From Saccharopolyspora phatthalungensis (GTDB lineage: Bacteria > Actinomycetota > Actinomycetes > Mycobacteriales > Pseudonocardiaceae), in NCBI RefSeq assembly GCF_014203395.1, contig NZ_JACHIW010000001.1:2831001-2895000 (forward strand): a DNA stretch of 64,000 nucleotides. Reading direction: 5' to 3'. Shown piece by piece: positions 33,102 to 41,920 of the stretch; the first letter of the stretch is position 1; the number at the start of each line of letters is the position of its first letter. The translations under genes were made by a program, and so were the position numbers. The notes under the pieces are model-generated. The model did not search any database. It worked only from the letters and a program-made list of their open reading frames with translations, and was not told the origin of the DNA.

Positions 33102-34090
33102 CGCCCCTCCCGGGCAAGGTCGAAGGCCGCCCGCGCCATCGCGGCGGTGGCGTCCACATCGGACATCAACAACGGGACGGCGCGAACGCGCACCCCGGGG
33201 ACCTCGGCGCTGTCGCCGGTGTGCACCAGCCAGCCGTCCAGGATGCCTTCCGGGTCCTGGCGGGAGCCGTAGTGCCGACCGACCGCCTCGGCGGTGCTGT
33301 CCACCCCGATCGCGGTCAGGCACGCATCCGCCATGCCCCGCAGCGGCCGACCGCCGACGATCGGGGACAAGCCCACCACCGGCGCCGACGTTTCCCGCAG
33401 CGCGGCCCGGAAACCCGGCACCGCCAGCAGCGTCCCGATGCTGACCACCGGGTTCGATGGTGCCAGCAGCACCACGTCGGCCTGCGCGACTGCATCCAGG
33501 ACGGCCGGCGTCGGCTTCGCCTCGTCCGCACCGACCGGCGCGATCGCGTGCGCTGCGGGCTCGGCGCGGTAGCGCACCCACCACTCCTGGAAGTGCACCG
33601 CGCGCTGCGCGTCCCGCTCCGGGTCGTCGATCGCGACGTGCGTTTCGACCCGTTCGTCGGTGACGGGCAGCAGCCGCACCCCCGGTCGCCACCGGTCGCA
33701 CAGCGCCTCGGTCACTGCCGACAGCGAGTAGCCGGCGCGCAGCATCCGGGTTCGCACCAGGTGGGTGGCGATGTCCCGGTCGCCGAGCCCGAACCAGCTC
33801 GGTTCGGCGTCGTAGGCCGCCAGCTCCTCCTTGACCGACCACGTCTCGTCGACCCGGCCCCACCCCTTCGCAGTGTCGATGCCGTCGCCGAGGGTGTACA
33901 TGCAGGTGTCGAGGTCCGGGCAGACCCGCAATCCGTGCATCCAGACGTCATCGCCCACGTTGACCACCGCGGTGATCTCGTGTTCGGACTGCTGCTGCGG
34001 CTCGCCGATCGACGGCAGCCCCAACGCCGCTTTGACGCCCAGCAGGAACCGCGCGCCGCCGACGCCGCCGACCAGAACTACGACCTTCAC
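33098..34090 (-). CDS. fbiA: 2-phospho-L-lactate/phosphoenolpyruvate transferase of F420 synthesis
   Basis: A 330-residue CofD-family protein (mycobacterial FbiA has 331). It begins [23 protein letters not shown], followed by [39 protein letters not shown] and [36 protein letters not shown] lies near the C-terminus. FbiA joins the activated 3-carbon unit (enolpyruvyl- or lactyl-PP-guanosine) to the deazaflavin FO, giving (dehydro-)F420-0, which FbiB then glutamylates. The genes overlap by 4 bases. fbiC and fbiD are not in the window. No clear promoter was seen in the 69 bases before the site-2 protease gene. Confidence 0.95.
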   Translation of the reverse strand: MKVVVLVGGVGGARFLLGVKAALGLPSIGEPQQQSEHEITAVVNVGDDVWMHGLRVCPDLDTCMYTLGDGIDTAKGWGRVDETWSVKEELAAYDAEPSWFGLGDRDIATHLVRTRMLRAGYSLSAVTEALCDRWRPGVRLLPVTDERVETHVAIDDPERDAQRAVHFQEWWVRYRAEPAAHAIAPVGADEAKPTPAVLDAVAQADVVLLAPSNPVVSIGTLLAVPGFRAALRETSAPVVGLSPIVGGRPLRGMADACLTAIGVDSTAEAVGRHYGSRQDPEGILDGWLVHTGDSAEVPGVRVRAVPLLMSDVDATAAMARAAFDLAREGR

Positions 34091-34159
34091 GGCCCCGATC
34101 CTCGCACGGCCACCTGAAGCCCAGGGCGCGAACCTAAGACCTCCCGGTCGGTGGACGCA

Positions 34160-34918
34160 TCACAGGAACCCGAAGATGCTGCGGAACAGGCTCTGTCCCA
34201 GGTATGCCTGCACCGAATTGCCGCCGACGACGTCGAACACGAAGTAGGCGAGCCCGAAGAACGCCTGACCGACGAACGGCACCCCGATCAGCACCACGAA
34301 CAGCACCAGCGGCGCCCACGGGCGCGCTTTCTCGCCGAACCGCCGGGCCGGGCCGGACAGCCACGGCTCGATCGCGCCGTAACCGTCCAGGCCGGGGATC
34401 GGCAGAATGTTCAGCACGAACGCGATCACCTGCAGGAAGGCCAGGTAGGACAGCCCCGAGGACAGCCCGATCGGCATCGTCACGACCGCGACGGCGGTGG
34501 CGATCAGCAGCCCGAGCACCAGGTTCGTCAGCGGCCCGGCCAGCGACACCATCGATTCGGTTCGCCGGGATCGCAGCGCGTGATGGTTGATCCACACCGC
34601 GCCGCCGGGCAGCGGAATACCGCCGATCGCCACGAAGATCAGCGGCAGCACGATGCTCAGGACCGGGTCGGTGTAGTGCCGGGGGTCCAGCGTCAGGTAG
34701 CCCTTCGAGCGCACCGACCAGTCGCCGCCGCGGAAGGCCGTGATGGCGTGGCCGAACTCGTGCAGGCACAGCGAGGTCGCCCAGCCGCCGAGCACGATCA
34801 GTACGATGCCGCCGACCCGGGCGGCGTTGTTGTCCAGTGTGGCGAGCACGCCGCCCAGCACGGTCACGCCGACGAGGGCGAGGAACAGGGGGCTTACTCG
34901 CACCGCGGATTTCGTCAC
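34160..34918 (-). CDS. Site-2 protease-like M50 family membrane protein
   Basis: A 252-residue membrane protein, start GTG 34918 (an ATG at 35011 would add 31 residues without membrane or motif content). Zinc-binding HEFGH sits in the second hydrophobic region (LCLHEFGHAITAFRGGDW), and the second motif NILPIPGLDGYG supplies the Asp. Four to six hydrophobic segments are evident. It belongs to the M50B group without a PDZ domain. S2P enzymes cut transmembrane regulators such as anti-sigma factors. A membrane-bound sigma factor is encoded in this same window, but there is no evidence the two are linked. It diverges from whiB. Confidence 0.88.
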   Translation of the reverse strand: MTKSAVRVSPLFLALVGVTVLGGVLATLDNNAARVGGIVLIVLGGWATSLCLHEFGHAITAFRGGDWSVRSKGYLTLDPRHYTDPVLSIVLPLIFVAIGGIPLPGGAVWINHHALRSRRTESMVSLAGPLTNLVLGLLIATAVAVVTMPIGLSSGLSYLAFLQVIAFVLNILPIPGLDGYGAIEPWLSGPARRFGEKARPWAPLVLFVVLIGVPFVGQAFFGLAYFVFDVVGGNSVQAYLGQSLFRSIFGFL

Positions 34919-35094
34919 GCCGTCCAGTGTCCATGAACGACTCGGTGAGCGTCCTGGGCGCTGCCCGGCGAAGATGACCTTCGGGTGGTATCCATGATCT
35001 TGGGCGTTCACGTTGCTACGGAGGGAGTACCGGAATGCGCTGAACGTGCTTGTCCGACGGCTGATCGGAGCGTCCCTCTACGGAAGGTCTCCGC

Positions 35095-35123
35095 TTGACC
35101 GCAAGGAGCTACACGGGTGTAAT
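35095..35123 (+). promoter_or_regulatory. Candidate sigma-70-type promoter for whiB
   Basis: TTGACC (35095-35100), 17-base spacer, TGTAAT (35118-35123). Both boxes are close to the primary-sigma consensus with ideal spacing. Transcription would begin near 35130, giving an unusually long leader of nearly 300 bases before the whiB ATG at 35427. The leader holds a 19-bp tandem repeat. Between the site-2 protease start (34918) and whiB no other gene is seen. Confidence 0.5.
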
Positions 35124-35161
35124 CACAGCAGTGTCATTCGTCGCTGAAATGATCGTTCTGC

Positions 35162-35199
35162 GGGCAGAAGCCGGTTGGATGGGCAGAAGCCGGTTGGAT
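35162..35199. repeat. Perfect 19-bp tandem repeat in the whiB leader
   Basis: GGGCAGAAGCCGGTTGGAT occurs twice back to back (35162-35180 and 35181-35199) with no mismatch, about 35-70 bases downstream of the candidate whiB promoter. It lies in non-coding sequence. It could be a paired binding site or a recent slippage duplication. Confidence 0.85.
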
Positions 35200-35426
35200 G
35201 GTCGCGCAGCGGCCGGCCGGGTGCGGGAGATCCGGTCGGACATCGGTCGATCGACGCATCGCCGGCGGAGAGAGGGCGGGCGGCGCAGCCGATCGGCGAC
35301 GGCACCGCCGCCGTCGAAAGTGCTGGGTCCCCGGCCGTGGGGGCCAGGCGACCTGCGAGCAGGAGTGCGTCCTGTTCCGGTCCTGGGGAGGACCGGTGGG
35401 AACGGGAGAAATCGGGGGAAGCAACG

Positions 35427-35741
35427 ATGTGGGAATCAGGAGATAGCCGCCTCGCGGAGCGTGGGGACGCTACCGCGGCGGAACTCGACGTCCTGGCAGA
35501 GCTGTTCGAGTTGACCGACGACGAACAGGAATGGCAGGAGCGCGCGTTGTGCGCGCAGACCGATCCGGAGGCGTTCTTTCCGGAGAAAGGCGGCTCGACC
35601 CGGGAGGCCAAACGAATCTGCGCGGGGTGCGAAGTGCGCTCCGAATGCCTGGAGTACGCGTTGCAGCACGACGAACGCTTCGGCATCTGGGGCGGACTGT
35701 CCGAAAGAGAGCGCCGCAAGCTCAAGCGCCGCGCGGTCTGA
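35427..35741 (+). CDS. whiB2: WhiB-family iron-sulfur transcription factor, WhiB2/WhmD-like
   Basis: A 104-residue protein from ATG 35427 (GGGGGAA upstream); the longer open frame is leader sequence. The four cluster-binding cysteines are C42, C65, C68 and C74 (ALCAQTD, ICAGC, SEC), followed by the GIWGG turn at 86-90 and a basic C-terminal tail RERRKLKRRAV for DNA contact. WhiB proteins carry a [4Fe-4S] cluster and act with the primary sigma factor. Its place beside the metallopeptidase-like, DUF3499 and manB genes matches Rv3260c (whiB2), whose mycobacterial form WhmD is needed for cell division. The 1032-residue glycosyltransferase gene follows 86 bases later. Confidence 0.93.
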   Translation: MWESGDSRLAERGDATAAELDVLAELFELTDDEQEWQERALCAQTDPEAFFPEKGGSTREAKRICAGCEVRSECLEYALQHDERFGIWGGLSERERRKLKRRAV

Positions 35742-35827
35742 TCGATTCGAGTTCGCTCAAGGGGTTTTCTTCCGCTGCTGGTGCATTACCGTTCTGTGGT
35801 AGTGGATCAAGTTAGTGGGAGGAAATT

Positions 35828-38800
35828 GTGGTCGCGCCGGTGCTGGCGGTGTTGGTCTGTCACGACGGCGAGGCGTGGCTGCCGGATGTTTTCGCAGCGC
35901 TTGGCGAGCTGACGGAACGGCCGCGACGCGTGGTGGCGGTGGACACCGGTTCGACCGACCGCACGGCGGAGCTGCTCGTGCAGGGGCGCGCGGACCGAGT
36001 CATCGACGATGTGCTCACGATGCCGCGCGGCACCCGGTTCGGTGCCGCCGTCGCGGCGGCGGTAGCACACGGAACGAAGCGGTGGGCCGATCCCGGACGC
36101 TGGTTGTGGCTACTGCACGATGATTCTGCGCCCGAGCCGGAATGCCTGGAGCGCTTGCTGCGAGCCGCGGAGCGAGATTCGGCCGCCGCGCTGCTCGGCC
36201 CGCTCGGCTTGGACTGGGCGGATCCCCGGCTGGTGGTGGACGCGGGTCTGAGCACCGATGCCGCCGGGCATCGGCAGACCGGCATCGGGCAGTTCGAACT
36301 GGACCCGGCGCTGTCCGGTGACGTACCCCCGGCGTCCGGGGCGCTGGCGGTGACGACGGCCGGTGCGCTGGTGCGGCGCGACGTCTTCGAGCAGCTCAAC
36401 GGTTTCGACGCGCGCTGCTCGGGCAGCGCGGATGTCGACCTGGGTTGGCGGATCAACCTGGACGGGCACGGCGTCCGTTGGGTTCCCGACGCGCGGATGC
36501 GGCATGCGGCCGCGAGGCGAGGCTTTCCGGCAGCGGAGCGGACCGGTGAGGTCCGCACGTTCTTGGTCAACGCACCTGGGTGGGCGTTCCTGATCGGGCT
36601 GCCGCGGCTGTTCTGCCTGACATTGCTGCGGATGTGCGGTTTCGCGGTGATGCGGCGGTGGACCGAGTCGGCCGCCGAACTGGCCGTGTTGCGCGGGTTG
36701 CTTGGCGGGCGCCTGAAACTGCTGGCGGGCAGGTCCGCGCGCGCTGCCACGATTCCGGTCCGGTACAGCGTCCGCGGCCTCGTCACGAGCCGGTCGGCGC
36801 GGTTGCGGAACTGGGCGCGAAGCGCTTTCGAAGGACTGGTCCGTGAGCGGGTGCGGCGTGATCTGGCCCTTGGACGAGAACGGGAAGGCCGTCGCGTCAA
36901 CGCCGTTCCCGATGACACCGAGCGGGTCGACCCGCCGGGGCGGACTGGACTGATCGCGGTGCCGGTGCCGGAAACGGGCGTGCCCAAACCGTCGCCGTCG
37001 AAGCGCGATGCGATCCGGCCGGACCTGCTGCTTGTGCCGCTCGACCGCTGGCGGGCGCTGCGCGAGCTGCTGCTGGCGCCGCCGGTGGTGCTCGCGGTGG
37101 TGCTGGCGGTGTTCGCGTTGGCCACCAATGGATTGCTCGCCGATCGGTTCGGGGGCGGCCTGCAAGGTGGCCGGTTGCTGCCGGTGGCCGACTTGGCGAC
37201 GACGTGGCGCGACTACCTGGCGGCCTGGCATCCCGTTAACGGCGGTACCGGCGCCCCGGCTTCCCCTTCGCTGCTGGTGCTCGCGCTTTTCGGCACTGTC
37301 CTAGGTGGACCGTCAGTGGTGGTTTCGGGGCTGTTGCTGTTCGGCGCTGTGTTCGCGGGTCTGAGCGCGTACCTCGCGACCCGGGCACTTCCGGTTTCGC
37401 GCCGGCGCCGAGCCTTGGCAGCCGGTGCCTATGCCTTGTTGCCGGCGGCGTCGCTTTCCGCCGGGCAGGGACGCTTGGACGTCGTGGTCGCGCACATCCT
37501 GGTCCCCTTGCTGCTGGCCGGGATCGCATCGGTGATCATTCGATCCGATGGGCAGTGGCTGTGGATGGCGTGCCTGACGGCGTTGGGCCTGGCGGTGCTG
37601 GGTGCCTTCGCGCCGTTGCTGCACCTCGCATTGGTCTTGCTGGCCATGCTCGCTTTCGTCGTCTTGCCCGACGAGGGCTTGCGCAACCGACGTCGCGTCG
37701 CCGGGCTGGTCGCGGTGGCACTGCTGTCCGTCGCGTGTCTGCTGCCGTGGCCGGTAGTGCTGCTGCGGCACCCCCAGATGTTGTTGCACGGGCTGGGCGC
37801 ACGGGTCAGCGAGGTTCCGGCCGGAGCCTGGCTGTTGGCCTTGAGCCCGGATGGATCATCGCCGAGCCAGGTCGGTGCGTTGTTCGTGCTAGCCGCGGTC
37901 GCGGCCCTTCTGACTGCTTGGTCCTCGCAGATGTTGCCGGGCGCGGCTGTCGCGATCTTCGGTTGGGCGTTGGCCGCAGTGGTGGACCACCTTGCCGCCG
38001 AACCGATCACCGGTGGCCCGAGCACTACGGGATGGACCGGCGGGCCGCTGGTACTCGTCGCGGCCGGGTGCGGATGGATCGTGCTGCTGGCTCGAAAACC
38101 GCGCGTTTCCAACAAGATCCTGGTGCCATTGCTCGTGGTCGGCCTCCTGGGACTGGCATCCGGTGCGGCGCTCACCACGCTCGGCGGACCACTGCGCGTC
38201 CAGCAGAACACCGCGGTGGACCTGCCCGGTTCGGTGCTGATCCTCGAACCCGAACCGCAGCTCGCCCGGTTCATGGACGGCGGCCGACCCCGTTTCGGCG
38301 ACGACGACCTCGCACCGGTCGGCCCAGCAGTCGACTGGCTTCGCCGAGTCGACGACGACCTGCAGTCCAGCGATCCGGCTCGGGTGCGCGGTGCGCTTGC
38401 CGCGACGGCGGCTCGCGGGGCGGGGTTCATCGTGGTCCCCAACGGCTCCCGAGTGCTGGAATTCGCCGGGGGCCTGCTCGCGGAGCACGGCCGGCTTGCC
38501 GACGGGCGGCGCGTCCTGCGGCTGGTTTTGCCGAGCAGCCCGGTCGAGCTGCTCGGCCCCGACCTCGCGAAGCGGGCGCGATCGGAGCCCGCCCCGACGC
38601 CCGAGGCAAGGCCGCTGCCGGTGGCCGCCGAGCTGCCGCAGTTCACGGTCCGGGTGTCCGAAGGTGGTGCGGGTCGGGCACTGGTCCTAGGAGCGGAGAA
38701 CGAGCCGGGCTGGTACGTCCGGATCGACGGTCGGCCCTTCCCGCTGGCCACCGCCTGGGGTCACCAGGTCGCGATCCCGCTGCCCGAGAACGCGGCCGAT

Positions 38801-38926
38801 GTCCAGGTGGGCTACACCGAGATCCCGCGCACCGCACTCCTGGGCCTGCAAGCCGCGTTCATCCTGTTCGCCCTCGTCGCGGCCATCCCCGAACGGCGCC
38901 GCCGAAAGCCCCGCAAGCTCACCTGA
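35828..38926 (+). CDS. Large GT2 glycosyltransferase with C-terminal multi-membrane-segment region
   Basis: A 1032-residue protein starting at GTG 35828 behind GGGAGGAAA. The N-terminal 300 residues are a GT2 domain: VLAVLVCHDGEAWLPDVFAAL, VDTGSTDRTAELL, WLWLLHDDSAPEPECL and GSADVDLGWRINLDGHGVRW. A basic linker (about 300-415) is followed by a dozen or so hydrophobic segments (about 420-830) and an extracytoplasmic-type tail, with a last membrane segment at 1005-1025. The HDDS and DVDLGW motifs suggest an active GT-A domain. The membrane part resembles actinobacterial polytopic glycan-transport or GT-C-like proteins, but no family is assigned. Location next to whiB suggests a division or wall role. 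Confidence 0.85.
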   Translation: MVAPVLAVLVCHDGEAWLPDVFAALGELTERPRRVVAVDTGSTDRTAELLVQGRADRVIDDVLTMPRGTRFGAAVAAAVAHGTKRWADPGRWLWLLHDDSAPEPECLERLLRAAERDSAAALLGPLGLDWADPRLVVDAGLSTDAAGHRQTGIGQFELDPALSGDVPPASGALAVTTAGALVRRDVFEQLNGFDARCSGSADVDLGWRINLDGHGVRWVPDARMRHAAARRGFPAAERTGEVRTFLVNAPGWAFLIGLPRLFCLTLLRMCGFAVMRRWTESAAELAVLRGLLGGRLKLLAGRSARAATIPVRYSVRGLVTSRSARLRNWARSAFEGLVRERVRRDLALGREREGRRVNAVPDDTERVDPPGRTGLIAVPVPETGVPKPSPSKRDAIRPDLLLVPLDRWRALRELLLAPPVVLAVVLAVFALATNGLLADRFGGGLQGGRLLPVADLATTWRDYLAAWHPVNGGTGAPASPSLLVLALFGTVLGGPSVVVSGLLLFGAVFAGLSAYLATRALPVSRRRRALAAGAYALLPAASLSAGQGRLDVVVAHILVPLLLAGIASVIIRSDGQWLWMACLTALGLAVLGAFAPLLHLALVLLAMLAFVVLPDEGLRNRRRVAGLVAVALLSVACLLPWPVVLLRHPQMLLHGLGARVSEVPAGAWLLALSPDGSSPSQVGALFVLAAVAALLTAWSSQMLPGAAVAIFGWALAAVVDHLAAEPITGGPSTTGWTGGPLVLVAAGCGWIVLLARKPRVSNKILVPLLVVGLLGLASGAALTTLGGPLRVQQNTAVDLPGSVLILEPEPQLARFMDGGRPRFGDDDLAPVGPAVDWLRRVDDDLQSSDPARVRGALAATAARGAGFIVVPNGSRVLEFAGGLLAEHGRLADGRRVLRLVLPSSPVELLGPDLAKRARSEPAPTPEARPLPVAAELPQFTVRVSEGGAGRALVLGAENEPGWYVRIDGRPFPLATAWGHQVAIPLPENAADVQVGYTEIPRTALLGLQAAFILFALVAAIPERRRRKPRKLT

Positions 38927-38948
38927 TCCTCCCGATCATCCACAACCG

Positions 38949-38969
38949 GGTGCGTGTTCGGCACGCGCC
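38949..38969. terminator. Stem-loop between convergent genes
   Basis: GGTGCGTG (38949-38956) pairs with CACGCGCC (38962-38969), with one G-T pair, around a 5-base loop TTCGG. It lies 23 bases after the large glycosyltransferase and before the convergent metallopeptidase-like gene. No T-run follows. Confidence 0.45.
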
Positions 38970-39063
38970 GTGTCAGGAGGCGGTGCGGTCGGTGCCCGGG
39001 ACCCTTGCCGTGCTGAGCGCGATGTGCAGCAGCACTGGAGGCGCTGCCGCTCGGGACACCTGC

Positions 39064-39534
39064 TTACTGGCCTTCGATGACGTCGGGATCCAGCCCGAGA
39101 TAGGTCGCGACCTGCTCGACGAGCACGTCGTGCAACAGGTCCGCCATGTCCATGCCGTCGCGGGCGCGCGCCTCCAGCGGCCGTCGGTACAGCACGATTC
39201 GTGCCCGCGTCGGCAACCCGCGCCGATCGACGCCGGCCGGGACGAGCCGGGCCAGCGGCACGTTGGCGTCCACCACCACGTCGTCGTCCCACACCAGCTT
39301 TTCCGGCGTGGTGCTCTTGATCTCCGGTACCTCGTCAACGGCCACGTCGAGCTGGGTCAGCTCCGCGTGCCAGCGCTGCTCGATCGGTTCGAGAGCCTCC
39401 AGTACCAGCGCGTCGAACCGCTGCGAGCGGCTACGCGACACCGGAACCGAAGACGGGTACAGCGGTCCGCGCAAGCCACGGCCCCGCCGGTCCCGGCGGA
39501 AGCGGCTTCGACGCCGAGATCCACGTGCGGTCAC
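39064..39534 (-). CDS. Metallopeptidase-family-like protein without HExxH (Rv3259-type)
   Basis: A 156-residue protein, start GTG 39534 (a second GTG lies at 39537). Conserved-looking segments: RGRGLRGPLYPSSVPVSRSRSQRFD, VLEALEPIEQRW, LDVAVDEVPEI, LARLVPAGVDRRGLPTRARIVLYRRPLE and MADLLHDVLVEQVATYLGLDPDVIE. Databases often name such proteins 'metallopeptidase family' from similarity to small zincins, where the last segment carries HExxH. Here it is HDVLVEQ, so the second metal-binding His is missing and the general-base Glu is Asp; catalytic activity is doubtful. It diverges from the DUF3499 gene, as the homologous pair does in mycobacteria. Confidence 0.8.
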   Translation of the reverse strand: MTARGSRRRSRFRRDRRGRGLRGPLYPSSVPVSRSRSQRFDALVLEALEPIEQRWHAELTQLDVAVDEVPEIKSTTPEKLVWDDDVVVDANVPLARLVPAGVDRRGLPTRARIVLYRRPLEARARDGMDMADLLHDVLVEQVATYLGLDPDVIEGQ

Positions 39535-39811
39535 CACGGGCCGAGGGTACGCCCTCGACAGCCAAGGTCGGGACAAGCGTCGGGGGGTTTTCCGCCCGGA
39601 GTATGCGCATGCAGCGGGCGACGCGACCGGCGGCGGTGCAAGCCGACTCGACCCTGGCCGGTTCTCCGGCGTCGGCCGGAGCGGCACGACCACCGCCCCC
39701 GCACCGTTCGCGCAGAGCAAACAGGCCGGAACCAGGTGCTCGCGGGCCCATCGGGAGCGGTTTCCGCGTGCCTGCGCCGCGCGCCGGATCGGGGACGCTA
39801 TCGTGCGTGTC

Positions 39812-40171
39812 GTGCGGAGCGTGAGGCGTTGCTCGCGGACCGGGTGTACCAACCCGGCCGTCGCCACGCTCACTTATGCCTACGCGGACTCCACCGCGGT
39901 GGTCGGCCCGCTGGCCACCTATGCCGAGCCGCACAGCTACGACCTGTGCGAAGCGCACGCGTTGCGGCTCACCGTGCCGAAGGGCTGGGAGGTCGTGCGC
40001 CACGAGGGCGAGTTCGCGCCGCCGGAGCCGTCCGACGACGACCTGACCGCGCTGGCCGAGGCCGTGCGGGAGGCCGGTCGGCCGGACCGGCCGGTCGAGG
40101 CTCAGGAATTCGCCTCCGGGGGTAGCCGTCGCGGCCACCTGCGCGCGCTGCCCGATCCGATCGACGAGTGA
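39812..40171 (+). CDS. DUF3499 family protein
   Basis: A 119-residue protein, start GTG 39812 giving RSVRRCSRTGCTNPAVATL, the typical opening of the family. A cysteine pair CSRTGC and a later SYDLCEAH suggest metal binding: three Cys and a His. The middle ADSTAVVGPLATYAEPHSYDLC is strongly family-like; the C-terminus is acidic and probably flexible. Function is unknown. Homologue Rv3258c lies between the metallopeptidase-like gene and manB in M. tuberculosis, the same order as here. manB begins 108 bases downstream. Confidence 0.9.
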   Translation: MRSVRRCSRTGCTNPAVATLTYAYADSTAVVGPLATYAEPHSYDLCEAHALRLTVPKGWEVVRHEGEFAPPEPSDDDLTALAEAVREAGRPDRPVEAQEFASGGSRRGHLRALPDPIDE

Positions 40172-40278
40172 ATAGATCGTGACGAACAGCTCTGGTGCGT
40201 CTAGCGGACACCACCGCGCTCTCGATCGCCGGTAGGCTTCGGGCCACGTCTGTGGCGCGGAAACGGGGAGGGTGCAGC

Positions 40279-41628
40279 GTGCGGGACCTGTCGGGGATCG
40301 TCAAGGCCTACGACATTCGCGGAGTGGTCGGTGACGTCCTGGACGCCGAAGTGGTGCGGGAGATCGGCGCCGCTTTCACCCGGCTCGTAGGTGGTCCGGC
40401 GGTGGTCATCGGGCACGACATGCGGGAATCCTCGCCGGAGTTGGCCGAGGCGTTTGCCGCGGGCGTCATCGGGCAGGGCGTCGATGTGATCAACATCGGC
40501 CTGGCCAGCACCGACATGCTGTACTTCGCTTCCGGGCGGCTCGACCTGCCCGGCGCGATGTTCACCGCCAGCCACAACCCGGCTCGCTACAACGGCATCA
40601 AGCTGTGCCGCGCCGGGGCCGCCCCGGTGGGTCAGGACAGCGGGCTGTCCGAGATTCAGGAGCTGGTCGCCCACGGCGTGCCGGAGTTCCTGGGCGCCAA
40701 GGGCACCGCCACCCAGCGGAACGTGGCCGCCGAGTACGCCACCTACCTGCGCGAACTCGTGGATATCAGTGGCATCCGCCCGCTGAAGGTCGTGGTGGAT
40801 GCCGGCAACGGGATGGGCGGGCACACCGTGCCGACCGTGTTCGAGGGCTTGCCGGTCGAGCTGGTGCCGATGTACTTCGCGCTGGACGGCACCTTCCCCA
40901 ACCACGAGGCCAACCCGCTCGACCCGGCGAACCTCGTCGACCTGCAGGCCAAGGTCCGCGAGTTGGGTGCCGACGCCGGACTTGCCTTCGACGGCGACGC
41001 CGACCGCTGCTTCGTGGTGGACGAGCGCGCCGAACCGGTCTCGCCGAGCGCGATCACCGCGCTGGTCGCGGTTCGCGAGCTGGCCAAGGAGCCCGGCGCG
41101 ACGATCATCCACAACCTGATCACCTCCAAGGCCGTGCCCGAGATCGTCGCCGAGCACGGCGGAAAGCCGGTGCGCACGCGGGTCGGGCACTCCTTCATCA
41201 AGCAGACGATGGCCGAGAGCGGCGCGATCTTCGGCGGCGAGCACTCCGCGCACTACTACTTCCGCGACTTCTGGCGCGCCGACTCCGGCATGCTCGCCGC
41301 GCTGCACGTGCTCGCCGCGCTCGGCGGCCAGGCCGCGCCGCTGTCGAGGCTGATGGCCGACTACTCGCGCTACGCCGCCTCGGGCGAGATCAACTCCACC
41401 GTCGACGACCAGCAGGGCCGGATGCGCGCCGTGGCGGAGGCGTTCGGTGACCGCAGTGGTGCTCGTGTCGACGAACTGGACGGGCTTACCGTGGAGTTGT
41501 CGGACGGATCGTGGTTCAACCTACGCCCGTCCAACACCGAACCGCTGCTCCGGCTCAACGTGGAGGCAAGGGACACTGACGCGATGACCGCGCTGCGCGA
41601 CGAGGTGCTCGCGGTCGTCCGGGGGTGA
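40279..41628 (+). CDS. manB: Phosphomannomutase/phosphoglucomutase
   Basis: A 449-residue alpha-D-phosphohexomutase that interconverts mannose-6-phosphate and mannose-1-phosphate. The start is GTG 40279 behind GGGGAGGG; the frame open further upstream is discounted. Key features: VKAYDIRGVVG at the N-terminus, MFTASHNPARYNGIK with the catalytic Ser, AFDGDADRCFVVD for magnesium, GGEHSAHYYFRDFWRADSG for sugar recognition and RPSNTEPLLRLNVEA for phosphate binding. All four loops are complete. It corresponds to Rv3257c. With manA downstream and manC upstream in the window, it builds GDP-mannose. Confidence 0.95.
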   Translation: MRDLSGIVKAYDIRGVVGDVLDAEVVREIGAAFTRLVGGPAVVIGHDMRESSPELAEAFAAGVIGQGVDVINIGLASTDMLYFASGRLDLPGAMFTASHNPARYNGIKLCRAGAAPVGQDSGLSEIQELVAHGVPEFLGAKGTATQRNVAAEYATYLRELVDISGIRPLKVVVDAGNGMGGHTVPTVFEGLPVELVPMYFALDGTFPNHEANPLDPANLVDLQAKVRELGADAGLAFDGDADRCFVVDERAEPVSPSAITALVAVRELAKEPGATIIHNLITSKAVPEIVAEHGGKPVRTRVGHSFIKQTMAESGAIFGGEHSAHYYFRDFWRADSGMLAALHVLAALGGQAAPLSRLMADYSRYAASGEINSTVDDQQGRMRAVAEAFGDRSGARVDELDGLTVELSDGSWFNLRPSNTEPLLRLNVEARDTDAMTALRDEVLAVVRG

Positions 41629-41698
41629 AATCCCGGCATCGCCACGATCGTCGGAGTGCGGGCCCGCAGCGTCGGCGCGGGTGAGTTTGGGAGGAAAA

Positions 41699-41914
41699 GT
41701 GGCCGTTGACCTGCAACCGGAGTTGTTGGAGATCCTGGCTTGCCCGTGCCCGCAGCACGCATCGCTGCGGCTGGGCCTGGGCGATGACGCGCTGGCCGAT
41801 TACCTGACCTGCACCTCCTGCGGCCGTGGCTTCCCGGTCCGGGATGGAATTCCGGTGCTGTTGCTGGAAGAAGCCGTCGGAGGCCCGGCCCCCGGCGCTG
41901 CCGGGGAGGAGTGA
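41699..41914 (+). CDS. Trm112-like small zinc-ribbon protein
   Basis: A 71-residue protein from GTG 41699 with a strong GGGAGGAAAA site. LLEILACPCPQH and LTCTSCGRGFPVRDGIPVLL give the CxC/CxxC zinc-ribbon pattern of the Trm112 family (UPF0434), ending in the RDGIPVLL signature. Eukaryotic Trm112 activates methyltransferases; bacterial members have no settled role. It sits between manB and the SIS-domain gene with only 6 bases to the latter, so it is part of the manB operon. Confidence 0.88.
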   Translation: MAVDLQPELLEILACPCPQHASLRLGLGDDALADYLTCTSCGRGFPVRDGIPVLLLEEAVGGPAPGAAGEE

Positions 41915-41920
41915 CGTTCC

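Noticed and set aside
33102..33863. N-terminal extension of fbiB across fbiA
   Set aside because: fbiA is a well-supported gene and the ATGA overlap fits operon coupling.
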